A stretch of DNA of 64,000 bases, taken from contig NZ_SMZP01000006.1 in assembly GCF_013181195.1 (NCBI RefSeq), positions 349,476 to 413,475 of the forward strand, in the 5' to 3' direction. How positions within the stretch are numbered: the first letter of the stretch is position 1; every line of letters begins with the position of its first letter. This DNA is from Caulobacter sp. RHG1 (GTDB lineage Bacteria > Pseudomonadota > Alphaproteobacteria > Caulobacterales > Caulobacteraceae). Positions 44,815-52,953 of the stretch are shown here, in pieces. A program made the translations under genes and the position numbers. The notes beneath the pieces are model-generated. The model was not told where the DNA came from. It did no database searches and worked only from the letters and a program-made list of their open reading frames with translations.

Positions 44815-44839
44815 AACGATGTGGCCAAGCTCAGGTTCC
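44815..44839 (-). promoter_or_regulatory. Exact sigma-EcfG (SigT) promoter for the lipoprotein
   Basis: Minus strand GGAAC (44839-44835), 16 bases, CGTT (44818-44815); predicted RNA start near 44808, about 30 bases before the ATG. Same spacing as the motif at 16656-16680. Confidence 0.8.
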
Positions 44840-44933
44840 GTTACGAAAGGTTGAGCAGAGGCGCGCACTGGCCTTTTTCGTCCACAAAAAAACGCTGATC
44901 CGCTGCCTGCCGCTTTTTGCAATGATTCAAGGT

Positions 44934-44950
44934 GTTAACAAATTAACCAT
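44934..44950 (+). promoter_or_regulatory. CtrA-type half-site upstream of the SleB-like gene
   Basis: GTTAACAAATTAACCAT contains the Caulobacter CtrA half-site TTAACCAT (44943-44950) and an upstream GTTAA in inverted orientation; spacing is shorter than the full TTAA-N7-TTAAC box. It lies 214 bases before the start codon. Confidence 0.4.
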
Positions 44951-45163
44951 GCGGCCCATGGGCGCACGGCCGGTGGTGACCAGCCGCTAAAGCTTGCGAG
45001 TCGGTCACTGATACGTCATAAGCCGCGTCAAGCAGGATCTTGGCCACGTCGTGATACGGCCAGTTCCCCGCTTCGAAGGGCTCCCCGCCAGTGGATTTAC
45101 CGGGGATTTCGAGGCGGATTTTGTCGGGGGGCCGGAGCGCCCTCGCCGCGCAGGACACGAGTT

Positions 45164-46318
45164 TTGTCTATCAAGTCGCAGACGCGTGCTGATGCACGCG
45201 GGCTGGTCGGCGCCGTATTGGTCGGATCCATAACGGGTCTGGCTCTGGGCGGCGTTTACCTTCTCGGTGGCCTGGCCCAATCGGCCTCCACCCACGCCCG
45301 TGTCGCTCGGCTGGCAGAAGGCGCTTCGGGGGATTTCTCCGAAACGGCCATGCTCAGCGCGTCTACGCGTATGGACCGCGGCGCTCTCGCCGTGGCCAAG
45401 CGTCATGATCCCTCTCTCTTCGCCGCCCTGGACTCGCGTGATCGCCAGGTCCAGATGCTGGCCGCCCGTCTCGAGAACACCGGCAATCTGATGCCGGGCC
45501 AGAGCGGCCGCAGCGGTCCGTTGATGCTCCGCGCCAGCTTCGGCTCGGCCTTCAACCCCGGATTCAACTCGGTCAGCGCCGCTCCGTTCCAACTGGGCAC
45601 CGCGCTGGAGAGCTCGCGTGAGCTCGAGTGCCTGGCTCAGGCGGTCTATTACGAGGCCCGCGGCGAGACCCCGAGCGGTCAGGCGGCCGTGGCCCAGGTG
45701 GTCATGAACCGCGCTCGCCATCCGGCCTTCCCGAAGTCGATCTGCGGCGTGGTCTTCCAGGGCGCCTACAACCGCACGGGCTGCCAGTTCAGCTTCGCCT
45801 GCGACGGTTCGATGCGCCGCGCCCGCGACATCGGCGCCTGGAGCCGGGCCCGCAAGGTCGCCACCCGCGCCCTGGCCGGGACCCTGGACAACCAGGTCGG
45901 CTCGGCCACCCATTTCCACACGACCGGCGTCTCGCCCGGCTGGGGCCCGCGTCTGCTGCGCGTCACCCAGGTCGGCATGCACGTGTTCTATCGCTTCGGC
46001 CGTGGCGGCGGCTCGACCTACGCGCCGTCGCGCACGGTCGAGGACATCGCTCCGACCGAGATCGCCAGCCTGACGGCCGATGGCAAGCCGCCCGTGGTCT
46101 ATGCGGTCAGCGCGCGTATGGAGCCTTCGTCCAAGGCGGGCGTCGGCGGTCCGATCGGTCCCGTGACCGAGCCGGCCTCTGCGCCGATCGCCACGGCCCG
46201 CACGATCGCGATCCCGGCCGACAAGACGGCCGCCAAGACCATCTCGGTCTCGGCCGAGCGCTCGCCGCTGGAAGGCCTCAAGACGACAGTAGGGGCCGGG
46301 AGCGGAGCTGCTTCCTAA
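45164..46318 (+). CDS. SleB-type cell wall hydrolase
   Basis: 384 residues. A single N-terminal anchor (about 14-38, GLVGAVLVGSITGLALGGVYLLGG) is followed by an unstructured linker, then the Hydrolase_2 domain (about 150-265) with ECLAQAVYYEARGE, AAVAQVVMNRARHPAFPKSICGVVFQG and CQFSFACDG, which includes the catalytic Glu of SleB-like lytic transglycosylases. The Ala/Pro-rich tail may hold it near septum or wall. The start is TTG with AGGACA eight bases upstream. Its last 41 bases overlap the convergent SDR gene. Confidence 0.88.
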   Translation: MSIKSQTRADARGLVGAVLVGSITGLALGGVYLLGGLAQSASTHARVARLAEGASGDFSETAMLSASTRMDRGALAVAKRHDPSLFAALDSRDRQVQMLAARLENTGNLMPGQSGRSGPLMLRASFGSAFNPGFNSVSAAPFQLGTALESSRELECLAQAVYYEARGETPSGQAAVAQVVMNRARHPAFPKSICGVVFQGAYNRTGCQFSFACDGSMRRARDIGAWSRARKVATRALAGTLDNQVGSATHFHTTGVSPGWGPRLLRVTQVGMHVFYRFGRGGGSTYAPSRTVEDIAPTEIASLTADGKPPVVYAVSARMEPSSKAGVGGPIGPVTEPASAPIATARTIAIPADKTAAKTISVSAERSPLEGLKTTVGAGSGAAS

Positions 46319-47078
46319 GCGCGCCGGGCATGTGGCTGCTGGCGAAGCGCATCTGTTTCGCCCGCTTGCCCACGAAATAGTGCAGCGCCTTGCCGTGGGC
46401 GGCGTCCCAGATCGCCTGGGCGGCGTCCTCGACGGGATAGACCTCCAGCCCGCCCGCGCGCAGGGCGTCGGCCATCTGCTCGTTGGAGCCTGACGCCCCG
46501 GCGTTGAGGATCGGCGTCTCGACGAACCACGGCATGACGCAGGCGACGCTGACCCCGTGGCGTGCGTACTCGACGTCCAGCGCCTCGGACAGGCCCCGCA
46601 CCGCGAACTTGGTGGCCGAATAGACCGCCAGCTTCGGCGAGCCGTAGAGCCCCGCGCACGAGGCGACATTGATCAGTCGTCCGCCGGCCGCCTGCAGCAG
46701 CGGCAGGCCCGCGCGGGCCCCGTTGATCACGCCCTTGATGTTGATGTCGACCTGCAGGTCGCAGTCGGCGTCCGACAGGTCCTCCAGCACCCCGAACCGC
46801 GCGATGCCGGCGTTGTTCAGCAGGACGTCGGCCTTGCCGCCGGTCTCGCGGCCGAAATCGCCCAGGGCGTTGTCCCAGGCCTGGCGGTCACGCACGTCCA
46901 GGACATGGACCGAGCCGTTGACGGTTCCGATCGCCTGATGGGCTGCGGCCAGGCCCGCCTTGTCGATGTCCGACAGCCCCACGAACCAGCCGGCGCCGGC
47001 GAAGTGCTTCGCGGCCGCCAAGCCGATGCCGCTGGCTGCGCCCGTGATGAAGATGGTCTTCCGGCCTTGCGGCGCCAT
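46278..47078 (-). CDS. Short-chain dehydrogenase/reductase
   Basis: 266 residues, classical SDR. GAASGIG near 13-19 binds NAD(P), NNAGIA near 92, and the active site S-YSATK (VASCAGLYGSPKLAVYSATKFAV) near 140-165. ATG 47078 is used, with GGGAGGGG six bases before it; a longer frame to 47108 is unlikely. The final 41 bases run antisense to the end of the SleB-like gene. Substrate unknown. Confidence 0.93.
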   Translation of the reverse strand: MAPQGRKTIFITGAASGIGLAAAKHFAGAGWFVGLSDIDKAGLAAAHQAIGTVNGSVHVLDVRDRQAWDNALGDFGRETGGKADVLLNNAGIARFGVLEDLSDADCDLQVDINIKGVINGARAGLPLLQAAGGRLINVASCAGLYGSPKLAVYSATKFAVRGLSEALDVEYARHGVSVACVMPWFVETPILNAGASGSNEQMADALRAGGLEVYPVEDAAQAIWDAAHGKALHYFVGKRAKQMRFASSHMPGALRKQLRSRPLLSS

Positions 47079-47143
47079 GTTCGTCCCCTCCCGTATCATT
47101 GTTATCAATGATCAGAAGCCCGAACCAGGGAGGGGTCAAGATA

Positions 47144-47265
47144 GATCCTCCCCCGCGATGCGTGGGAGGTGGCCCAGAGGGCCGGAGAGGGCTAGCTCGG
47201 CTTTCGCGGCGCTTGCCCCCTCAGTCGGCTCCGCCGACAGCTCCCCCGCATCGCGGGGGAGCATC
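47144..47265. repeat. Palindromic repeat family B, copy 1
   Basis: Starts GATCCTCCCCCGCGATGCG and ends CCGCATCGCGGGGGAGCATC with inner GGCCCAGAGGGCC and TCGGCTCCGCCGA hairpins. Near-identical to copy 2 at 50574. No gene content. Confidence 0.85.
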
Positions 47266-47277
47266 TTCAGCCGCCGA

Positions 47278-47463
47278 TCAATCCGCCAGCGTCTGGTCTT
47301 CGATCTCGGCGCCGGGGCCGTTCTTCAGGATCGACTCGATGGCGTTCTTGGCCGAGGCCTTGGACGAATAGCCCTCGGTCCAGAAGATGCTCTCGCTATT
47401 GTAGACGAAGTAGGCGACGAACTCGCCGGCCTTGTTCTTCTTGATCAGAAACTTGTGGGCCAT
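47278..47463 (-). CDS. YegP-type DUF1508 small protein
   Basis: 61 residues: HKFLIKKNKAGEFVAYFVYNSESIFWTEGYSSKASAKNAIESI. This is a single DUF1508 (YegP) repeat, whose members carry one or two copies of the same beta-beta-alpha unit. Function unknown. Lies right after a palindromic repeat and divergent from the DUF1003 gene. Confidence 0.93.
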   Translation of the reverse strand: MAHKFLIKKNKAGEFVAYFVYNSESIFWTEGYSSKASAKNAIESILKNGPGAEIEDQTLAD

Positions 47464-47618
47464 CGGCTTTCTCTCCAGAGCACTTGAGGTTCATCGGCCC
47501 CACCCGACGCACCGACCGTCGCCTTGCCGACGCAGGCCTGTCAATCGCGACCTTGTCATGTTCTGCGCAACCAGCCGATGATCGCCGCCGATCCCTTCGC
47601 GCGAGTCCCTTGAAGAGC

Positions 47619-48173
47619 ATGTCCCAGGAACGCCTCGACCAGATGTCGCGCGAGCTGCTGCGCCGCCCCTACGAAGAGCTGACCGAGGTGCAGCGGCGGG
47701 CCATCCACCTGGTGCTGGCCGAGCAGCCGTCGGAGAAACCCGACGAAGACGAGGACAACACCTTCTGGACGCGCCTGGCCGACAGGGTGGCGGCGATCGG
47801 CGGCTCGTGGGGCTTCATCGGCGGCTTCGCCCTGGCGCTGGTGCTGTGGATGGGGGTGAACCTGATCCTGGCCCCGTTCAGGCACGCCTTCGACCCCTAT
47901 CCGTTCATCTTCCTCAACCTGCTGCTCTCGACCCTGGCGGCCATCCAGGCGCCGGTGATCATGATGAGCCAGAACCGCCAGGCGGCGAAGGACCGCAAGA
48001 CCGCCGAGCACGACTACGCCGTCAACCTGCGCGCCGAGCTGGAGATCATGCGGGTCATCGACAAGCTGGACGCCCTGCGCAGCGAGGAGCTGATGGTCCT
48101 GTGCCGCGAACACGCCGCGCGGTTGTCTGAGCTGCAGGTCGAGATGGCGCAGCTGAAGGCGGGGCGGGCATGA
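47619..48173 (+). CDS. DUF1003 membrane protein
   Basis: 184 residues from ATG 47619. A soluble start (RELLRRPYEELTEVQRRAIHLVL), then the DUF1003 core: DRVAAIGGSWGFIGGFALALVLWMGVNL, FDPYPFIFLNLLLSTLAAIQAPVIMMSQNRQAAKDR, two membrane helices with a following coiled helix (YAVNLRAELEIMRVIDKLDAL). The family is small and of unknown role. Its stop overlaps the ATG of the next gene, so they form an operon. Confidence 0.93.
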   Translation: MSQERLDQMSRELLRRPYEELTEVQRRAIHLVLAEQPSEKPDEDEDNTFWTRLADRVAAIGGSWGFIGGFALALVLWMGVNLILAPFRHAFDPYPFIFLNLLLSTLAAIQAPVIMMSQNRQAAKDRKTAEHDYAVNLRAELEIMRVIDKLDALRSEELMVLCREHAARLSELQVEMAQLKAGRA

Positions 48174-48442
48174 CATCCGCCTCCAGGCCGACCTTTTTCG
48201 ACCGATGCGCGGTCCCGGCGACCCTGGTCGGGTTAAGCGCTGCGGCCTTCCTGACGTACAAGCTGTCGGCCGGGGAGAGAGCTCCCGTGGCGGTATGGCT
48301 GGTTGGCGTCTGTCTTTCCCTGATGCTTCTCGCCCTGCACAAGGCCAGGGCGCTCTCCCTGCCGGCGGTTACGTTTGTCGGTCTCTCGTCGCTGGTGATC
48401 GGCATCGTCGGGGCGGCCGTGGCTCTCAACGGCCTCGGGTGA
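48170..48442 (+). CDS. Small three-helix membrane protein
   Basis: 90 residues, family not recognised. Hydrophobic helices: VPATLVGLSAAAFLTYKL, VAVWLVGVCLSLMLLAL and LPAVTFVGLSSLVIGIVGAAVAL. The ATG overlaps the upstream DUF1003 stop (ATGA), which implies coupled synthesis and perhaps a joint membrane function. A strong hairpin follows 35 bases after the stop. Confidence 0.75.
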   Translation: MTSASRPTFFDRCAVPATLVGLSAAAFLTYKLSAGERAPVAVWLVGVCLSLMLLALHKARALSLPAVTFVGLSSLVIGIVGAAVALNGLG

Positions 48443-48476
48443 CCGAAACCGGGAGGCGGGCAGACGGCGGGTCGTC

Positions 48477-48512
48477 GAGAACCTCGCCCGAGGCTTGAGG
48501 GGCGAGGTTCTC
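48477..48512. terminator. Bidirectional terminator hairpin
   Basis: GAGAACCTCGCC (48477-48488) and GGCGAGGTTCTC (48501-48512) pair over 12 bp without mismatch between two convergent genes. Confidence 0.75.
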
Positions 48513-48520
48513 CGGCGGTC

Positions 48521-48781
48521 CTAGCGCCACACCGTGCGGCAGACGCGGACGCGGTGATGGTGACGCCACTCGGGACGGCAGACGCGCACCTTGCGGGCGC
48601 GGTGGTGGCGGCGCTCGTAACGATCGTGGCGGTCGTAGCGATGATGACGCGGGCCGTCGTACCGGACGTGGTCTCGGCCGTAGTAGCGGTCGTGACCGGC
48701 GGCGAGAGTGGCCGTGGGGAAGGTCACGACGAGGGTGGCGGCCGCCAGGGCGGCGACGCCGAGCGCTTTGCCGAAAGGCAT
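48521..48781 (-). CDS. Secreted His/Arg-rich basic protein
   Basis: 86 residues. A Sec signal (1-27, ending ATLAA) leads into an extremely basic, His/Arg/Tyr-rich mature part (DRYYGRDHVRYDGPRHHRYDR) with two Cys near the end (KVRVCRPEWRHHHRVRVCRTVW) that probably form a disulfide. Such proteins are common in Caulobacterales envelopes; metal binding by the His clusters is conceivable. No partner gene. Confidence 0.75.
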   Translation of the reverse strand: MPFGKALGVAALAAATLVVTFPTATLAAGHDRYYGRDHVRYDGPRHHRYDRHDRYERRHHRARKVRVCRPEWRHHHRVRVCRTVWR

Positions 48782-48873
48782 GGCTGGCTCCTTTGTGTTT
48801 CGTCCCTCGAACGCACGTTCCCCGGCCCGTGTTGCAGCCTTGTTGCACGGAGGTACGCTGCCGCTGCCTTATT

Positions 48874-49806
48874 TCAGGCGCGGCGCCGAACGGCCTGGGG
48901 CGGCTGGCCGAAGGCGCGGATGAAGGCGCGGCGCATGCGCTCAGAGTCGCCGAAGCCGGTCTCCAGCGCCACGTCCTCGACCTGCAGGGGCTGGCTGTCC
49001 AGCAGGGCGCGGGCGGCCTCGACCCGCAGGCGCTCGACGGCCTTGGCGGGGGTGACGCCGGTTTCCTGGGCGAACAGGCGGGCGAAGTTGCGGGGGCTCA
49101 TGGCCGCGCGGTCGGCCAGTTGCTCGACCGAGAGGCTTTCGGCCAGGTTCTGGCGGGCCCAGGAGAGCAGGGCGTCGAAGCGACCGGGACGCAGGTCGAT
49201 CAGGGCCGAGTGCTGTGACTGGCCGCCGGGGCGATGATGATAGACCACCAGCTGCTGGGCCGTGCGGCGCGCGACGGCCTCGCCCTCGTCGGCGCCGATC
49301 ATGGCCAAGGCCAGGTCGATGCCGGCGGTGATGCCGGCCGAGCTCCACACCGCGCCATCCTGGATCCAGATGCGGTCGGGCTCCAGGCGCACGTTCGGGA
49401 ACCGGCGCTGGAAGTCCTGGGTGCGGCTCCAGTGGGTGGTGGCGCGCTTGCCGTCCAGCAGGCCCGCGGCGGCCAGGACATAGGTCCCCGAACAGACCGA
49501 GGCCACGCGGCGGGCGTCGCGGGCGGCGGCGCGGACGAAGTCCAGGGTCTCTTCACAGGTGGCCGGGACCTTCACCCCGTCGCCGCCGGAGATCAGCAGG
49601 GTGTCCAGATGCGGGGCGTCGGCCAGGGCGGTGGTCTGGATGGTCACCCCGGCCGAACTGGGCGTCAGGCCGCCGCGCAGCGACAGGAAGTGCAGGGCGT
49701 AGGCGCCGGCGGCCAGGCGGCCGGCGATCTCGAAGGCCGCGATCGGGCCGGTGGCGTCCAGCAGCTGGAAGCCGGGATAGACGAGGAAGCCGATGGCGCG
49801 GGTCAT
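48874..49806 (-). CDS. GlxA-family regulator (DJ-1/PfpI plus AraC domain)
   Basis: 310 residues. The N-terminal DJ-1/PfpI-like domain (about 1-190) carries the nucleophile Cys in VASVCSGTYVLAAAGLLDG; the C-terminal AraC-type helix-turn-helix pair is at about 205-310 (VEQLADRAAMSPRNFARLFAQETGVTPAKAVERLRVEAARALL, VALETGFGDSERMRRAFIRAFG). Members regulate amine, quaternary ammonium or envelope genes. Start at 49806 is favoured. It is divergent from a gene for the same N-terminal fold, probably its target. Confidence 0.9.
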   Translation of the reverse strand: MTRAIGFLVYPGFQLLDATGPIAAFEIAGRLAAGAYALHFLSLRGGLTPSSAGVTIQTTALADAPHLDTLLISGGDGVKVPATCEETLDFVRAAARDARRVASVCSGTYVLAAAGLLDGKRATTHWSRTQDFQRRFPNVRLEPDRIWIQDGAVWSSAGITAGIDLALAMIGADEGEAVARRTAQQLVVYHHRPGGQSQHSALIDLRPGRFDALLSWARQNLAESLSVEQLADRAAMSPRNFARLFAQETGVTPAKAVERLRVEAARALLDSQPLQVEDVALETGFGDSERMRRAFIRAFGQPPQAVRRRA

Positions 49807-49900
49807 GCCAGGAACCGTGTCTGAATTCGTGGGAACTATGTCATTCCTGACGGACGCTAATCGAACCATGGTCGCTGTCAATCGTGACGGAGGCTATCGG

Positions 49901-50572
49901 ATGACCCAGATCGTGATCGCGTTGTTCCCAGGCGTAACGCACCTGGACTTCACTGGCCCTCACCAGATCCTGTGCCGGTTGCCCGGCGCGACGGTGACGG
50001 TCGCCAGCCTGGACGGCGGCGAGATCGAGGCCGACGGCCTGGTGTTCGCGCGCTTGCCGCGGCTGGCGGACATCGCGGCCTGTGACGTGCTGATCGTGCC
50101 GGGCGGGTTCGGGACGACGCAAGCGATGAGCGATCGAGACTTTCTCGCGCAGATCCGCCGGCTGGCCGAGGGGGCGACGTATGTCTGCTCGGTCTGCACC
50201 GGCTCGCTGGTGCTCGCGGCGGCGGGACTGCTGACCGGCAAGCGGGCGGCGTGCCACTGGGCCTGGCGCGATCAGCTGGCGCTGTTCGGGGCTATCCCGG
50301 ATCTGTCGCGGGTGGCGCGGGACGGACGCTACTTCACCGGTGGCGGCGTGACGGCGGGGATCGACTTCGCGCTGGTGATCGCCGCCGAACTGGCCGGGGA
50401 TGTGGTTGCGCAGGGGATTCAGCTGGCGGTGGAATATGCGCCGGATCCGCCGTTCGACGCTGGACGGCCGGAGACGGCGCCGGAGGACGTGCTGGCGCGG
50501 GTGCAGGGGATTTACGCGAGGGGTATGGAGGAACGGGTCGAGGCCGCGAAGATGGCGGCGGGGGCTGTATGA
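49901..50572 (+). CDS. DJ-1/PfpI-family protein (isonitrile hydratase-like)
   Basis: 223 residues. Nucleophile Cys in VCSVCTGSLVLAAAGLLTGKRAACHW within a DJ-1/PfpI fold (IVIALFPGVTHLDFTGPHQILCRL start; VLIVPGGFGTT). The sequence and the GITAG-like GGVTAGIDFAL match isonitrile hydratase (InhA) and related proteins. ATG 49901 is used because GGAGG lies nine bases before it. Divergent from a GlxA-type regulator whose sensor domain shares this fold, so the regulator could sense the same compound. Confidence 0.9.
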   Translation: MTQIVIALFPGVTHLDFTGPHQILCRLPGATVTVASLDGGEIEADGLVFARLPRLADIAACDVLIVPGGFGTTQAMSDRDFLAQIRRLAEGATYVCSVCTGSLVLAAAGLLTGKRAACHWAWRDQLALFGAIPDLSRVARDGRYFTGGGVTAGIDFALVIAAELAGDVVAQGIQLAVEYAPDPPFDAGRPETAPEDVLARVQGIYARGMEERVEAAKMAAGAV

Positions 50573-50573
50573 A

Positions 50574-50693
50574 GATCCTCCCCCGCGATGCGGGGGAGGT
50601 GGCCCAGAGGGCCGGAGGGGGCCAGCTCGGCTTTCGCAGCACTCGCCCCCTCAGTCGCTCCGCGACAGCTCCCCCGCATCGCGGGGGAGCATC
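50574..50693. repeat. Palindromic repeat family B, copy 2
   Basis: Same order of blocks as copy 1 (47144-47265), differing at scattered bases. Starts within three bases of the DJ-1-like stop and ends near the convergent extradiol dioxygenase stop. Confidence 0.85.
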
Positions 50694-50702
50694 TGTTCCA
50701 AG

Positions 50703-51488
50703 CTAGCCGATCTTCACCCCCGTCATCGAGATCGCCGCCCAGACGTCGTCGGTGAAGAACTCGACCGCATCCCCCGCCTGCTGCGCGCCGAGCACATAGA
50801 GCAGCGGCAGATAGTGCTCGGCGCTGTTGATTGAGGCCTCGGCGTCCGGCCCCAGCGACCGCCAGTCGATCAGCGGATCGTGGTCGCCGGCGGCGATCAG
50901 GGCCTTGGCCTTTTCGTTGAAGCGATCCGCCCAGTCCGGGGCCTCGGGCCGGCGCCAGTCGACGGCGCGCAGGTTGTGGACGATGTCGCCGCTGCCCATG
51001 ATCAGCACGCCCTCGTCGCGTAAGGGCGCCAGGCGCTGGCCGGCCTCGTAGTGCCAGCGGTCGGGGCGACCGCGGTCGAGGCTCAGCTGCACCACCGGAA
51101 TGTCGGCGGCCGGATACATCGGACGCAGCACGCCCCACGCGCCGTGGTCCAGGCCGCGGGTCGGGTGCTGCACGACGACGTCGGGCGACAGCAGGTCGGC
51201 GACCCTCGCCGCCAGGGTCGGATCGCCGGGCGCAGGATACTGGACGTCGAACAGCGCCTGCGGGAAGCCGCCGAAGTCGTGGATGGTCTCCGGATGCGCC
51301 GAGGCGCTGACCGCCGTGGCGCCGCGCGTCTCCCAGTGGGCGCTGATCATCAGCACCGCCTTGGGACGCGGCAGCTCGCGGCCCAGCCGGCCCCAGTCGC
51401 GGTTCCAGGCATTGTCCTCGATGGCGTTCATCGGCGAGCCGTGGCCGACGAACAGGACGGGCATGCGAGAAGAGGACGGGCGGGACAT
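50703..51488 (-). CDS. ygiD: DODA-type extradiol ring-cleavage dioxygenase
   Basis: 261 residues. Class III extradiol dioxygenase (4,5-DOPA dioxygenase/YgiD). FVGHGSPMNAIE near the N-terminus holds the first metal His; ISAHWETRGATAVSA, GLDHGAWGVLRPMYPAADIPVVQLSL and the GSGDIVHNLRA loop complete the active site with further His. Starts at ATG 51488 (SRPSSSRMPVLF); two more upstream ATG codons lack ribosome sites. Natural substrate unknown. Confidence 0.9.
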   Translation of the reverse strand: MSRPSSSRMPVLFVGHGSPMNAIEDNAWNRDWGRLGRELPRPKAVLMISAHWETRGATAVSASAHPETIHDFGGFPQALFDVQYPAPGDPTLAARVADLLSPDVVVQHPTRGLDHGAWGVLRPMYPAADIPVVQLSLDRGRPDRWHYEAGQRLAPLRDEGVLIMGSGDIVHNLRAVDWRRPEAPDWADRFNEKAKALIAAGDHDPLIDWRSLGPDAEASINSAEHYLPLLYVLGAQQAGDAVEFFTDDVWAAISMTGVKIG

Positions 51489-51592
51489 GGCCTGACTCAT
51501 TAGAAACAATAAGAGTTACAGATAGGCGGCGCGACCGAGTATCGCAAGGTCGCGGACCCGCCCCTATCTTCCCCGGCGCGGCGGGCTTTGTT

Positions 51593-52756
51593 ATGCCCTT
51601 GGATGTGACAGTTCCGCTTTCCCCTCCTGAGGCTCATCACGAGCCCCAAGCCGCCCCGACGCTGGAGCGTCCCCAGAAGGAGGCGGTGCGCGGCGGGTCG
51701 CTGGATTTCCTGCGTTTCTTGGCCTCGCTGCTGATCGTGGTCTACCACTACGGGGCCGAGAGCCCGCTGCGGATCGAGCGCTTCCATCCGGTGTTCGCGC
51801 GCGGTTTCCTGGCCACCGACTTCTTCCTGATGCTGTCGGGCTATGTGCTGGGCCGGGCCTATGGCGCCTCGATCCTGAGCGGCCGGGTGGCCCCCGGAAA
51901 GTTCTGGGTGCGTCGCGCCGCGCGCGTCTGGCCGGGACACCTGGTGGTGCTGGCGCTGCTGGCGATCCTGGTCCTGGTCCTCAACGCCATCGGCACCGAC
52001 GCCCACAAGCCCAGCCGCTTCGCCTGGGACCAGCTGCCGGCCCAGGCCTTCCTGGTCCATGCCTGGGGCGTGCCCAGCGACGGCTGGAACCTGCCCAGCT
52101 GGTCGCTGTCGGCGCTGATCGTCTGCTATGCGGTGTTCCCGTTCCTGTGGCGGGCGGTCGGCAAGGTGCGCCACGCCTGGCTGCTGCCGATTGCGGCCGC
52201 GGCGGTGGTGGGCCTGTTCGAGATCATCGCCCGCAAGGTGTTCGGCCACGCGCTGCCCGACCTGCAGTTCCAGTACGGCGTCGTGCGCGCCCTGCCGCTG
52301 TTCATCCTGGGTCTGTGCCTGGCGCGGGCGGTCGACATGCGCTGGCCGTCCGAGACCGTCGCCAAGGGCCTGTTGTGGGGCGGCGTCGCCCTGCTGGTCA
52401 TCACCCAGGCCTTCGACCGCTATGCGCTGCCCGACCCGTGGTGGTTCGACACGCCGTCGCTGCTGGCCATCGCCGCCATCGTGCTGGGCGCGGGCCGCCT
52501 GCCGGTGAAGCATCCGCGCAAGTGGATCGAGGAGGGCGCCAAGCTCTCGTTCGCCCTGTTCATCACCCACATCTTCGTCGGCGTGATCTACTGGAGCGCG
52601 GTCCACAAGCTGATCGACACCGTGCCGATCGGCATTGGCTGGCAGTGGCTGATGTGGCTGGCCGGCTTCCCGCTGGCCTACGGCGCGGCGTGGGCCTTCC
52701 ACAAATATGTCGACCAGCCGATCCAGGACCGGCTGCAACCGCTGTTGCGGAAATAG
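51593..52756 (+). CDS. Acyltransferase 3 family membrane protein
   Basis: 387 residues, ten or so membrane helices. The N-terminal block GSLDFLRFLASLLIVVYHYG contains the conserved His after helix 1, followed by FLATDFFLMLSGYVLGRAYG and WVRRAARVWPGHL with the conserved Arg. These define the family that O-acetylates exopolysaccharide, LPS or other sugars. The final WIEEGAKLSFALFITHIFVGVIYW is the usual last block. No sugar-polymer genes are adjacent. Confidence 0.93.
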   Translation: MPLDVTVPLSPPEAHHEPQAAPTLERPQKEAVRGGSLDFLRFLASLLIVVYHYGAESPLRIERFHPVFARGFLATDFFLMLSGYVLGRAYGASILSGRVAPGKFWVRRAARVWPGHLVVLALLAILVLVLNAIGTDAHKPSRFAWDQLPAQAFLVHAWGVPSDGWNLPSWSLSALIVCYAVFPFLWRAVGKVRHAWLLPIAAAAVVGLFEIIARKVFGHALPDLQFQYGVVRALPLFILGLCLARAVDMRWPSETVAKGLLWGGVALLVITQAFDRYALPDPWWFDTPSLLAIAAIVLGAGRLPVKHPRKWIEEGAKLSFALFITHIFVGVIYWSAVHKLIDTVPIGIGWQWLMWLAGFPLAYGAAWAFHKYVDQPIQDRLQPLLRK

Positions 52757-52772
52757 GTCTCCAAATCCGATC

Positions 52773-52889
52773 TCCCCGGCGAAAGCCGGGGCCCAGATCG
52801 AGCCCTGAATCTCTGGATCCTTGGTGATGCCCGCGGCGCGAACACCCCAGGCGTTTCGGATCAATCTGGGCCCCGGCTTTCGCCGGGGA
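52773..52889. repeat. Palindromic repeat family C
   Basis: Perfect 26-bp inverted ends (52773-52798 and 52864-52889), each itself a hairpin (CCCCGGCGAAAGCCGGGG), around a 65-bp centre. The hairpin word is recognisable as a dispersed repeat in GC-rich proteobacteria. Confidence 0.85.
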
Positions 52890-52953
52890 AGCGGGGGAGG
52901 GAATGGCGTGGGGGGATTTAAATCGTCACCCTCTGCCGCTAAGTCGTTCGTCC

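Larger units (their letters stand above)
44777..45163. promoter_or_regulatory. 387-bp intergenic region with EcfG promoter and CtrA half-site
   Basis: Holds an exact EcfG motif reading to the lipoprotein gene (44815-44839) and, 190 bases further, GTTAACAAATTAACCAT, which contains the CtrA half-site TTAACCAT. GANTC sites occur near 44924 and 44997. A weak minus-strand frame (44943-45158) is not convincing as a gene. Confidence 0.5.

Noticed and set aside
44943..45158. Minus-strand frame of 71 codons with a GTG start in the sleB upstream region
   Set aside because: Middle part looks protein-like, but it has no clear ribosome site, mixed codon use and lies across the hydrolase promoter; not convincing enough to list.
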